In this document: piece by piece, positions 8,249 to 18,099 of the stretch
How positions within the stretch are numbered: the stretch's first letter is position 1
Layout: every line of letters begins with the position of its first letter
From: Pseudonocardia cypriaca
GTDB lineage: Bacteria > Actinomycetota > Actinomycetes > Mycobacteriales > Pseudonocardiaceae
DNA length: 64,000 bases
Assembly (NCBI RefSeq): GCF_006717045.1
Contig: NZ_VFPH01000001.1
Coordinates: forward strand, 2,232,001 to 2,296,000
Direction of reading: 5' to 3'
The notes under the pieces: model-generated
What the model saw: the letters and a program-made list of their open reading frames with translations, nothing else
What the model was told of the DNA's origin: nothing
The model's database searches: none
Position numbers and translations under genes: made by a program

Positions 8249-10035
8249 CGCACCGCCCGCAGGTCCAGCACCAGCTCGTCCGCGGCACCGTCGACCAGTC
8301 GCACCGGGATGCCCCAGTCCTGCTGGTAGCGGTGGCACGCGGCGAACACCCCGTCGCCGTCGTCGCACGCGGCGGCCGCCACGCTCACCTGCAGCACGCC
8401 CTCGGCGGGGGCGTCCGGGGCGAACCGCACCGTGCGCGCGAGACCCGGGGCCGTGCCCGCACCGTCGGCGAGCAGCTCGGGCGGGGATGCGGCCACGGTG
8501 AGGGACGTGGGGTCGCCGAAGCGTGCGTCGAGGTGCTGGCCGGTTGGCGGCGTGAAGTCGATCCGCAGCGCCAGCGTGCCAGGGGCGAGGTCGGTGCGGG
8601 CCCGCCGGACCTGGTGAGCACCGCCATCGACCCGGGTGCTCGCCGGGATCGCCAGCCGGACGAGCCGGTGCCCGGCCGACTCGACCACGACGAGCGTGTC
8701 CCCGTCGACGAGCAGGTCGCTCGGCTCCCGCAGGTCCCTGGCGAGGGTGCTGACGGTGCGGGTCGCGGGGTCGAACCGGCGCACCGCACCGTTGTAGGTG
8801 TCGGCGACGGCCACGGATCCGTCCGGCAGGACGGCGACGCCCAGCGGGTGCTGCAGCAGAGCCTGCTCGGCCGGCCCGTCCCGGAACCCGAAGTCGAACA
8901 GGCCCATCCCGACCGCCGTCGCCACCTGGGCGCCCGCGGCGGGGGCGGCGTGCACGGACCGCAGGGCCGAGACCTCGGAGTCGGCCACCCAGAGCGCGCC
9001 GTCCGGGCCGGTCGCGAGGCCGGAGGGCTGCGCGAAGAACGCGTCCTCGCACGGGCCGTCGCGCAGGCCCTCGTTCGTCGTGCCCGCGAGCACCTCGACC
9101 GTGCCGGAGGCCGGGTCGAACGACCACAGCTGGTGGCTGCCGGCCATCGCGACGACGACGCGGCCCCGCCACCAGGCGAGGTCCCACGGAGACGACAGCT
9201 GGGCCGCGCTCGCGCCGGGCTCCACCCGGTCGCGCAGCTGCTCCCCGGTGCCGGCGAGCGTGGTGACCGTCCCGTCGGCGAGCCGCACGCCGCGCAGCGC
9301 GTGGTTGACGGTGTCGGCGACCACGACGTCGTACCCGCTCGCCGGCTCGGGCAGCAGGAGGAGACCCTGCGGCTCCGAGAAGCGAGCGGGGGAGTCGGAG
9401 AAGCCGCGTTCCCCGGTGCCGATCCGCCGCCGCTCGGTGACGAGGTCGGGCTCGAGCTCGACGAGCTGGTGGTGCGCGGTGTCGGAGACGAGGAACGTCC
9501 CGCCGGGCAGCGCGATCGCCTTGCCGGGGAAGCGCAGCGCGGTCGCGGGCTCCGGCGGGGCGACGTACGGGCCGTCACCGCGGTGCAGGGTGCCGGCGGC
9601 CTCGTGCTCGGCCACGAGCTCCTCGATCAGCACCCCGAGCCCGTGCGCATGCCCCTCGCCGGACAGCTGGGCCACGACGTAGCCGGTCGGGTCGACCACC
9701 ACGAGCGTCGGCCAGGCCCGCGCCGCGTAGGCGTCCCATGTCACGAGCTCCGGGTCGTCGAGCACCGGGTGGTGCACCGCGTACCGCTCGACCGCGGCCG
9801 CGACGGCGTCCGGGTCGGCCTCGTGCACGAACTTCGGCGAGTGCACGCCGACCGTCACCAGCACGTCCGCGTAGCGCTCCTCCAGCTCGCGCAGCTCGTC
9901 GAGGACGTGCAGGCAGTTGATGCAGCAGAACGTCCAGAAGTCGAGCAGCACGATCTTCCCGCGCAGCCCGGCGAGCGTGAGGTCCGCGCCCCCGGTGTTC
10001 AGCCAGCGACGCCCCCGCAGCTCAGGCGCCCGCAC
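8245..10035 (-). CDS. Thioredoxin-like plus NHL-repeat protein (NHLRC2-like)
   Basis: About 596 aa. The N-terminal TlpA/thioredoxin-like domain has WTFCCINC with the CxxC pair Cys38/Cys41, and VDPTGYVVAQLSGEGH. A six-bladed NHL propeller follows, with blades such as GLLLLPEPASGYDVVVADTV and LATGPDGALWVADS. The C-terminal 130 residues form a beta domain. This order is that of human NHLRC2 and its bacterial relatives; the molecular role is not established, though a thiol-redox function is implied. There is no signal peptide, so it is cytoplasmic. The start is uncertain between GTG at 10035 and an in-frame GTG at 10050. Confidence 0.85.
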   Translation of the reverse strand: MRAPELRGRRWLNTGGADLTLAGLRGKIVLLDFWTFCCINCLHVLDELRELEERYADVLVTVGVHSPKFVHEADPDAVAAAVERYAVHHPVLDDPELVTWDAYAARAWPTLVVVDPTGYVVAQLSGEGHAHGLGVLIEELVAEHEAAGTLHRGDGPYVAPPEPATALRFPGKAIALPGGTFLVSDTAHHQLVELEPDLVTERRRIGTGERGFSDSPARFSEPQGLLLLPEPASGYDVVVADTVNHALRGVRLADGTVTTLAGTGEQLRDRVEPGASAAQLSSPWDLAWWRGRVVVAMAGSHQLWSFDPASGTVEVLAGTTNEGLRDGPCEDAFFAQPSGLATGPDGALWVADSEVSALRSVHAAPAAGAQVATAVGMGLFDFGFRDGPAEQALLQHPLGVAVLPDGSVAVADTYNGAVRRFDPATRTVSTLARDLREPSDLLVDGDTLVVVESAGHRLVRLAIPASTRVDGGAHQVRRARTDLAPGTLALRIDFTPPTGQHLDARFGDPTSLTVAASPPELLADGAGTAPGLARTVRFAPDAPAEGVLQVSVAAAACDDGDGVFAACHRYQQDWGIPVRLVDGAADELVLDLRAVR

Positions 10036-10923
10036 CCGTGATCGACCCACGAGGGGAGTCAACCGGTCCGCCGAGGCGCCTGTTCCCGGCAGCCAGCTGT
10101 CGCTCTCGCACCACAGGCGGCGATCATGTTCGGTCGAGGCCTCGAGCTGGGCTGCGCACCCGCGGCCGCGGCGGTCGGGCGGGGGCGGATCGGCAGGAGC
10201 CCGGTGCGCATGATCGATCCGAGGTGGCGACGATCGCCCGGTCGCGGGCGCAAAGCGTGCTCTCACGGTGATCAACGCACCATGATCGACCCGGGAGAAA
10301 GGTGGATCGCCCTGGTCGGGGCGGAGAACCGCACCTCGGAACGATCACCTGGGCGAGGGCGTGATCAAGTTGCCGCTCTGGGTCTTCGGTCGCGGACCCG
10401 GCCCGCGGTGTCGATCTGATCATGGAACGTCGGCTTGGCGCGCCGTTCCCGACACCCCGCGCCCCGATGCCCTCGGTGCCCCGCTCCCGGCCCACCGAGT
10501 AGTCCCACCGGTTCGCCCGACCCCTCGCGTCAGCAGCGGGTCAGGTTGGTAGAACGACCGAGTTCCGTGGTTGCGCGGGCGGCCGTCCCCGACTGGAGGG
10601 CACGGCGGTTCGCGGAGAGACCGTCACCGCCGGGTGCCTGCGCAACTATCCGGTGGTCCCGACCCGATCCCACGGGGGTGACCACCGACAGTCGCCGTGC
10701 ATTCCCCCTGGGAGGCAAGACGAGCATCTCCCAGAGCGCCCACCGGATCGATCTTCTCCTAGCCGGCCACCGCGGCATCGCAGCGCGCGGCACTCCCACG
10801 GGAGTCCCGATGGCGAAACCAGGAGGGCGGGCGACTGGGGTCGTGCATCTCCGAGCGCCCGACGCGTGGCGCGGTCGAGGATCGCGCCAACCTGACCAAC
10901 CGGCGTCAGCATCCGCACGGCCG
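10036..10923. other. Gene-free 0.9 kb, rich in GATC-centred short repeats
   Basis: No reading frame here has a recognisable product or convincing codon bias on either strand. The first 390 bases hold about a dozen GATC sites, mostly as TGATCA, ATGATCGA or GTGATCAA variants near 10037, 10121, 10208, 10267, 10284, 10342, 10359 and 10415. That is several times more than expected by chance. From about 10450 onward nothing stands out. It may be an old repeat array or a decayed gene. Confidence 0.4.
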
Positions 10924-11013
10924 TCAGCGGTGCCGCTCCGCGCCCACCACCAGGAGGTAGACGACCGTGAGGATGACGAGGATGCCCACGACGTCGAACC
11001 AGAACCAGCCCAT
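10924..11013 (-). CDS. Possible 29-aa single-pass membrane microprotein
   Basis: A short reading frame starting MGWFWFDVVG, continuing as a single strongly hydrophobic helix rich in Val, Ile and Leu, and ending GAERHR. It begins 37 bases after the PAP2 phosphatase stop on the same strand, so it could be the last gene of that operon. No clear Shine-Dalgarno was seen, and a hydrophobic run can arise by chance at this length, so it is tentative. Function unknown. Confidence 0.35.
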   Translation of the reverse strand: MGWFWFDVVGILVILTVVYLLVVGAERHR

Positions 11014-11049
11014 CTCGAACCACCACCAGCCGGCCGCGAGAGCGCGGCA

Positions 11050-11763
11050 TCACCCTGCTCTCGCTCCGGGGGCGGCCATGGTTACGCGGGCGCGCCACCA
11101 GCTCCACGCCACCACGCAGATCGCGAGCCATGCTCCGCCGACCAGCCATCCCGCGATCACGTCGCTGAACCAGTGCACGCCCAGGTAGATGCGGGTGAGG
11201 CCGACCGCGCCGACCCACACCGCGGCGGCCGCCACCATGGCGGCGCGGACGGCGGGGGTTCGCCCCGGCCAGGCCAGCACCACGAGCGTGCCGATCACGA
11301 CGACGGCCGTGGTGGCGTGCCCGGAGGGCAGCGACTCGCTCACGGCGTGCACGAGCCGGCCGCTCTCCGGGGGCCGGGGGCGGTCGAGCAGCAGCTTGAG
11401 GCCCCGGAAGACGAGCTGGGCGCCTGCCATCGCACCGATGACGAGCACGGCGTCGGCCCGCCGGCCGGTGATCCACAGCCGAACACCGGCCACGACGGCG
11501 AGCACGGCCATCGCGGCCGTGCTGCCCAGGTGGGTGACGACGACGGCCGCCGCGGTGAGCGGGTCGGTGCGGGACTCGACCGACTCGTGGAGCACCGCGG
11601 CGTCGAGCTGGGCCGGGCCGACGCCGGTGAACGCGGCCCAGAGCCCGGCCAGCGCCGCGAGCGCGAGGAGGACGGTGACGGCCACGCCGACACCGGGTCG
11701 CGGGCGCGGGAGCGGTGTCGGTTCCCGCAGCCCGGCGGGGCGATCGTCGTCGGGTCCAGCCAT
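11050..11763 (-). CDS. PAP2-family membrane phosphatase
   Basis: A 237-aa integral membrane protein with about six hydrophobic segments. The three PAP2 catalytic motifs are present: KLLLDRPRPP (motif 1), PSGHATT (motif 2, catalytic His), and TRIYLGVHWFSDVIAG (motif 3). Such enzymes dephosphorylate lipid phosphates such as undecaprenyl pyrophosphate or phosphatidic acid on the outer face of the membrane. It lies 17 bases downstream of phosphoglucose isomerase and is probably co-transcribed. The specific lipid substrate cannot be deduced. Confidence 0.88.
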   Translation of the reverse strand: MAGPDDDRPAGLREPTPLPRPRPGVGVAVTVLLALAALAGLWAAFTGVGPAQLDAAVLHESVESRTDPLTAAAVVVTHLGSTAAMAVLAVVAGVRLWITGRRADAVLVIGAMAGAQLVFRGLKLLLDRPRPPESGRLVHAVSESLPSGHATTAVVVIGTLVVLAWPGRTPAVRAAMVAAAAVWVGAVGLTRIYLGVHWFSDVIAGWLVGGAWLAICVVAWSWWRARVTMAAPGARAG

Positions 11764-11780
11764 CCTTCCTCGCGGTCAGG

Positions 11781-13457
<1,677 letters not shown>

Positions 13458-13469
13458 AGTGCCGCGTCC

Positions 13470-14243
13470 TCAGGACGGGGCGGCGGTCGGGACGCGCGGG
13501 CTGTCACCCGTCCGCTCCCAGAGCGCGATGCCGCCCAGCAGCCCCGAGATGTTGGGCACGATCGTCCGGTTGGGGCCGATGGTGTCGGGGTCGAGCTTCT
13601 TCGCGTTGCCACCCCCGATGTACAGGTGGTCGGGCAGCACCATCGCCTCGAACGCGTCGAGCGCCTCGTGCACCCGCTTGCGCCAGTGGTCCTTGCCGAT
13701 CTTCTGGCGTTCGTTGTCGCCGCAGGCGACCTCGATGGACGTGCCGCCGAACGTGCCGTGCGACAGCTCCATGTGCGGCAGCAGCCTGCCGTCGAAGAAC
13801 ACCGCGCACCCGACGCCGGTACCGAGGGTGATCACCAGCTCCATGCCCCGGCCCTCGATGACCGCGCAGCCCTGCACGTCGGCGTCGTTGGCCACGCGGA
13901 TCGGCTTGGCCAACCGCTCCGCGAGCGCGGCCTCCAGCTCGAAGCCGGTCCACATCGCCACCAGCTCCGGGTCCGGCGGGAGCCCGGGCCCCCGCCGGGA
14001 GAACGCCGGCACCTCGCGCACCCGGCCGTTCCGGATCGCGCCGGGGAAGCCCACGGAGATGCGGTCGTGCTCGGGCTGGGTCGCCACCAGGGCGGTCAGC
14101 TCGTCGAGCAGGACGGGCGGCGTGCACGGGTAGGGCGTCTCCCGGCGCGTACGCTCCGACGCCATCTCGCCGTCGGGCTCCAGCACGATCGCCTTGAGCC
14201 CGGACCCGCCGATGTCGATCGCCAGCGTGCGCGGTCCGTCCAT
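13470..14243 (-). CDS. ppgK: Polyphosphate glucokinase (ROK family)
   Basis: A 257-aa enzyme that phosphorylates glucose using inorganic polyphosphate (or ATP). The N-terminal phosphate loop reads LAIDIGGSGLKAIVLEPDG; a second nucleotide/phosphate motif is VITLGTGVGCAVFFDGR. The actinobacterial PPGK segments SVGFPGAIRNG and WRKRVHEALDAFEAMVLPDH are both recognisable, and the size matches the family (250-270 aa). The start is placed at MDGPRTLAID; an ATG ten codons upstream is possible. It is first in a likely operon with pgi and the PAP2 phosphatase. Confidence 0.93.
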   Translation of the reverse strand: MDGPRTLAIDIGGSGLKAIVLEPDGEMASERTRRETPYPCTPPVLLDELTALVATQPEHDRISVGFPGAIRNGRVREVPAFSRRGPGLPPDPELVAMWTGFELEAALAERLAKPIRVANDADVQGCAVIEGRGMELVITLGTGVGCAVFFDGRLLPHMELSHGTFGGTSIEVACGDNERQKIGKDHWRKRVHEALDAFEAMVLPDHLYIGGGNAKKLDPDTIGPNRTIVPNISGLLGGIALWERTGDSPRVPTAAPS

Positions 14244-14333
14244 GCGTGCGTCCTCCTCGTGCCCCTGCTCCACGTCGGGGCACGGTAATCGCCGCAGCGC
14301 GGGCTGTCACAGGTGCGTCCTATTGTGACGCGG

Positions 14334-15617
14334 GTGCGGTGGAGCGTGGACCAGGTGCTCGCGGTCGCACCCGATCCCCCGTCCGTTGCCGCCGGACGCG
14401 CGCAGGCGGTGGCCGCCGGATGGACCGGCCTCGGCGCGTCGGATGCCGCCGTGTGGGGTGCCTGTTCGGGTAGTGGCAAGGACCCCTACCTGACCTGCGT
14501 CGACCTGGCCGAGCCCGCGTTCCGGTGTTCGTGCCCGAGCCGCAAGTTCCCCTGCAAGCACGCGCTCGGCCTGCTCTTCCTGTGGACCGACGGCGCGGTG
14601 CCGGTGGGGGAGGAACCGGAGTGGGTCCGCACGTGGCTGGCCGAGCGGGCTCGGCGGGTCGGTCGGCGCGCGACGCAGCCCGAGGCGCCGCGCGACCCGG
14701 AAGCCGCCGCGCGCCGGGCCGAGCAGCGCGCCGACCGCGTCGCCGCAGGCGCCGCGGAGCTGCGCGAATGGCTGGCCGACCGGGTGCGCGGCGGCCTGGC
14801 GGGGGCAGACGTGGAGGAGCTGTACGGCGTCGCCGCCCGCATGGTCGACGCGCAGGCGCCCGGCCTGGCGGGCGGGCTGCGGCGCGCCGCCGGCCTGATC
14901 GGCCGGGGTCGCGACTGGCCCGGTCGCCTGCTCGCCGAGCTCGCGCTCCTGCACGTGCTCGCAGGGGCCGGCACCCGGCTGTCCACCCTGCCCGCCGACC
15001 TCGCCGCCACGGTCCGGACGCGCCTGGGCTTCCCCATCGACACGGCCGGGGTGCTCGCGACCGGTGAGCGGGTGGCCGACGAGTGGCTGGTCGCCGCGGT
15101 CACCGACGAGGTCACCGAGCGCCTCACCACGCGCCGCACCTGGCTGCGCGGGCAGGTCACCGGCCGGCCGGCGCTCGTGCTGGCGTTCGCCCCGCCCGGC
15201 CAGCCGCTGCCCCGCACGTTCCCCGCAGGGCACGTCGTCCGCGGGCAGCTCGCCTTCTACCCGGGTGCCGCGCCGCTGCGAGCCCTCGCCGCCGACATGG
15301 ACGAGCCGGTTCGTGCTGGCCGGCCGGACGGCGACTCGGTGAGCGCGGCGTTGCAGTCCTTCGCCGACGCGCTGGCCGCCGATCCCTGGCTGGAGCGCTG
15401 GCCCGTCCTCCTCGCCGACGTCGCCCCGGTGGCCGACGGCGCAGACTGGGTCCTCGTCGACCCCGAGGGTGCCGCGCTGCCGCTGGCTGAGCGGGTGGAC
15501 CCGTGGCCGCTCCTCGCGGTGTCGGCGGGCGCCCCGGTCACCGTCGCGTGCGAGTGGAACGCCGCCGGGCTCCGCCCCCTGACCTGCTGGGACGGCGACC
15601 GGGCGATGCGGCTGTGA
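14334..15617 (+). CDS. SWIM zinc-finger protein, first gene of a MoxR/VWA operon
   Basis: A 427-aa protein starting at a GTG (VRWSVDQVLAVAPD). The SWIM motif FRCSCPSRKFPCKHALGLL gives the C-x-C...C-x-H zinc ligands at about residues 64-76. The rest has no enzyme motif. SWIM domains bind DNA or protein partners. The stop overlaps the next start in GTGA. The gene set SWIM + MoxR ATPase + DUF5682 + VWA matches E. coli yehQ, yehL, yehM and yehP, whose function is unknown. Position suggests a substrate or DNA-recognition part of the same machine. Confidence 0.85.
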   Translation: MRWSVDQVLAVAPDPPSVAAGRAQAVAAGWTGLGASDAAVWGACSGSGKDPYLTCVDLAEPAFRCSCPSRKFPCKHALGLLFLWTDGAVPVGEEPEWVRTWLAERARRVGRRATQPEAPRDPEAAARRAEQRADRVAAGAAELREWLADRVRGGLAGADVEELYGVAARMVDAQAPGLAGGLRRAAGLIGRGRDWPGRLLAELALLHVLAGAGTRLSTLPADLAATVRTRLGFPIDTAGVLATGERVADEWLVAAVTDEVTERLTTRRTWLRGQVTGRPALVLAFAPPGQPLPRTFPAGHVVRGQLAFYPGAAPLRALAADMDEPVRAGRPDGDSVSAALQSFADALAADPWLERWPVLLADVAPVADGADWVLVDPEGAALPLAERVDPWPLLAVSAGAPVTVACEWNAAGLRPLTCWDGDRAMRL

Positions 15618-17005
15618 ACGGGTGGGACGATCTCGTGAGCACCGCGCTGCTCGGCACGGGGCGGCGACGCGTCGATCCGGCGGGGCTGCCGGCGGCGGTG
15701 CGCCCGCTGGTCACCGGGGAGGCCGAGGAGGCCCTGCTGACAGCGGCGGCGGTGCTCGCGAACTACCGGCGCGCCGGCCACGTGCCCGCCCGGCCCGACA
15801 ACAGGCTGCCGGCAGCTGAGCGCGACGTCCGCCCGCTCGTCCCGCCCGCGGCCCGGCGGCGACTGCTGCGCATGCCCTCCGAGCTCCTCGGTGAGTGGCT
15901 GCGGGCGGTGCACCAGAAGGGAATGCGGGTGCCGCCGGAGCACCTGCCCGCGCTCGCCGAGGCCGCGCGCACCAGGCCGGGGCTCCGCCCGCCGCTCGCG
16001 GCCGTGGCCGGCCCGGCCGGGAGCTGGCTGGGGGAGCGCAACCCGGAGTGGTCGTTCCTCGTCACGGTCACCGGCGACCGCGCCTGGGAGTACGGCACCC
16101 CGCTGCAGCGCCGGGAGTGGCTCCGCCGCACGCTCGCCACCGACCCCGGCGCCGCCCGCACCGCGCTGGGGTCGACCTGGACGCGCGAGCCGGCAGGGGA
16201 GCGGGCCGAGCTGATCGCCGTGCTGGGCGAGCACCTCGTCCCCGACGACGAACCGTTCCTGGAGACGGCGCTGGACGACCGGGCCGGGCAGGTGCGGGAG
16301 ATGGCCGCCGAGCTGCTGGCCCGGCTGCCCGGGTCGCGCCTCGCGGCTCGGATGCGCGAGCGGGCCGCCCGGCTCGTGCAGCCGGCCGGGGAGCGGTGGG
16401 CCGTCACGCTGCCCGACCCCGACGATGCCGGCCTCCTGCGCGACGCAGGCGGCGTCCGGCATCCCGCTGAGCTGCTGCGCAGGATCGTCGGCGCCACCCC
16501 GCTCGACCACTGGACGCGGTACGGCACCCCCGAGCAGGTGCTCGCCCGTGCCGAACCCGGGGTGCTGCGCGGCGGCTGGGTCCTCGCAGCCGGGCGGCAG
16601 GGCGACGCGCCGTGGGGCGCCGCTCTGCTCGCCGCCGCCGACCCGGCGAGCATCGACGGCACGGTCACCGAGATGGTGCGCCTGCTGCCCGCCCGGCTGC
16701 ACCGGCCGGCCGTGGCGGTGCTCGCCGCGAAGCTCACGCCGCAGGCGATGGCGTCGGCGGTGGCGCTGCTGCCCGCGCCGTGGACCGTCGAGCTGGGCGC
16801 CGGCGTGCTCGACTGGCTCGCGAGCCATCCCGGCAACCGGGGCCTCGGTGGCGCCGCCCGCACGGCCGGCCGCACCGTCCCGATCGGCTGCCTGCGCCAC
16901 CCGATCGCCACCGCGCCCCTCCCGGTCGGCGCCGCCCCCTGGTGGCGGGAGCTCGCCACCACCCTGACCTTCCGCCGTGAGATGCACGAGGAGCTGGACC
17001 GATGA
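15614..17005 (+). CDS. DUF5691-family protein
   Basis: A 463-aa protein beginning VNGWDDLVSTALLGTGRR, the usual opening of the DUF5691 family. It is rich in Leu/Ala/Arg helices in repeating blocks (for example VREMAAELLARLPGSRLAAR around 220), resembling a HEAT-like solenoid; this fold is my inference. No catalytic motif or membrane segment is seen. It is translationally coupled at both ends: GTGA with the SWIM gene and ATGA with the MoxR gene. Consistent linkage suggests an adaptor or scaffold in the same complex. Confidence 0.75.
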   Translation: MNGWDDLVSTALLGTGRRRVDPAGLPAAVRPLVTGEAEEALLTAAAVLANYRRAGHVPARPDNRLPAAERDVRPLVPPAARRRLLRMPSELLGEWLRAVHQKGMRVPPEHLPALAEAARTRPGLRPPLAAVAGPAGSWLGERNPEWSFLVTVTGDRAWEYGTPLQRREWLRRTLATDPGAARTALGSTWTREPAGERAELIAVLGEHLVPDDEPFLETALDDRAGQVREMAAELLARLPGSRLAARMRERAARLVQPAGERWAVTLPDPDDAGLLRDAGGVRHPAELLRRIVGATPLDHWTRYGTPEQVLARAEPGVLRGGWVLAAGRQGDAPWGAALLAAADPASIDGTVTEMVRLLPARLHRPAVAVLAAKLTPQAMASAVALLPAPWTVELGAGVLDWLASHPGNRGLGGAARTAGRTVPIGCLRHPIATAPLPVGAAPWWRELATTLTFRREMHEELDR

Positions 17006-18099
17006 CCGGATCGATGGCTGCGGCCGTGTTGCGGCCGCACGCCGAGCAGGACCACGCCGACGAGCTCGCCGCGCTCGCCGCCGCCGACGACCGGCCGCGC
17101 CCGCCCTCATGGCGGCTCTCCCCGTGGGCGGTGGTCACCTACCTGCTCGGCGGCACGCTCCCCGACGGCACGGAGATCACGCCCAAGTACGTCGGCCCGC
17201 GGCGGCTGGTCGAGGTCGCCGTGGCCACGCTCGCCACCGACCGCGCGCTGCTGCTGCTCGGCGTGCCCGGCACGGCGAAGACCTGGGTGTCCGAGCACCT
17301 GGCCGCCGCGATCAGCGGCGACTCCACGCTGCTCGTGCAGGGCACCGCGGGCACCGCCGAGGAGGCGATCCGCTACGGCTGGAACTACGCCCGCCTGATC
17401 GCCGAAGGGCCGAGCCCCGCCGCGCTGGTGGAGAGCCCGGTGCTGCGCGCCATGCGCGACGGCAAGATCGCCCGGCTCGAGGAGCTCACCCGCATCGCCG
17501 CCGACGTGCAGGACTCCCTGATCACGATCCTGTCCGAGAAGACGATGCCGGTGCCGGAGCTGGGTAGCGAGGTGCAGGCCCGGCCCGGCTTCAACCTCAT
17601 CGCCACCGCCAACAACCGCGACCGCGGCGTCAACGAGCTCTCCAGCGCGCTGCGCCGCCGGTTCAACACCGTCGTGCTGCCGCTGCCGGACACGGCCGAC
17701 GCCGAGGTGGAGATCGTCGCCCGCCGGGTGGCGCAGCTGGGCGCGTCCCTCGAACTGCCGTCGGACGTCGCGGCGCTCGCCGAGGTCCGCCGGGTGGTCA
17801 CCGTGTTCCGGGAGCTGCGGTCCGGGCGCACCGAGGACGGGCGCACGGCCGTGAAGTCGCCGTCGGGCACGCTGTCCACCGCCGAGGCGATCAGCGTGCT
17901 CACCGGGGGCCTCGCACTCGCGGCGCACTTCGGCGACGGCGTGCTGCGCGCGGACGACGTCGCCGCCGGCATCCTCGGCGCGGTCGTCAAGGACCCGGTG
18001 GCCGACCGCGCGGTGTGGGTGGAGTACCTGGAGACAGTGGTGCGCGAGCGGGAGGGCTGGGCCGACTTCTACCGGGCCGGCCTGGAGGTCAGCGGGTGA
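17002..18099 (+). CDS. MoxR-type AAA+ ATPase
   Basis: A 365-aa AAA+ protein. Walker A reads LGVPGTAKTWVSEHLA (about residues 91-106); Walker B is atypical in appearance, within RIAADVQDSLITILSEKTMP; sensor 1 is NLIATANNRDRG, and the arginine finger region is LSSALRRRFNTVVLPLP. Members assemble into hexamers and act as chaperones that remodel partners, usually with a VWA-domain protein, which is encoded three genes downstream. It resembles E. coli YehL. Cytoplasmic, with coupled start and stop to its neighbours. Confidence 0.9.
   Translation: MTGSMAAAVLRPHAEQDHADELAALAAADDRPRPPSWRLSPWAVVTYLLGGTLPDGTEITPKYVGPRRLVEVAVATLATDRALLLLGVPGTAKTWVSEHLAAAISGDSTLLVQGTAGTAEEAIRYGWNYARLIAEGPSPAALVESPVLRAMRDGKIARLEELTRIAADVQDSLITILSEKTMPVPELGSEVQARPGFNLIATANNRDRGVNELSSALRRRFNTVVLPLPDTADAEVEIVARRVAQLGASLELPSDVAALAEVRRVVTVFRELRSGRTEDGRTAVKSPSGTLSTAEAISVLTGGLALAAHFGDGVLRADDVAAGILGAVVKDPVADRAVWVEYLETVVREREGWADFYRAGLEVSG

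Noticed and set aside
15257..17110. 617-aa minus frame over the SWIM and DUF5691 genes
   Set aside because: Composition is Arg/Gly/Ala-rich without any motif; the plus-strand genes are coupled by overlaps.
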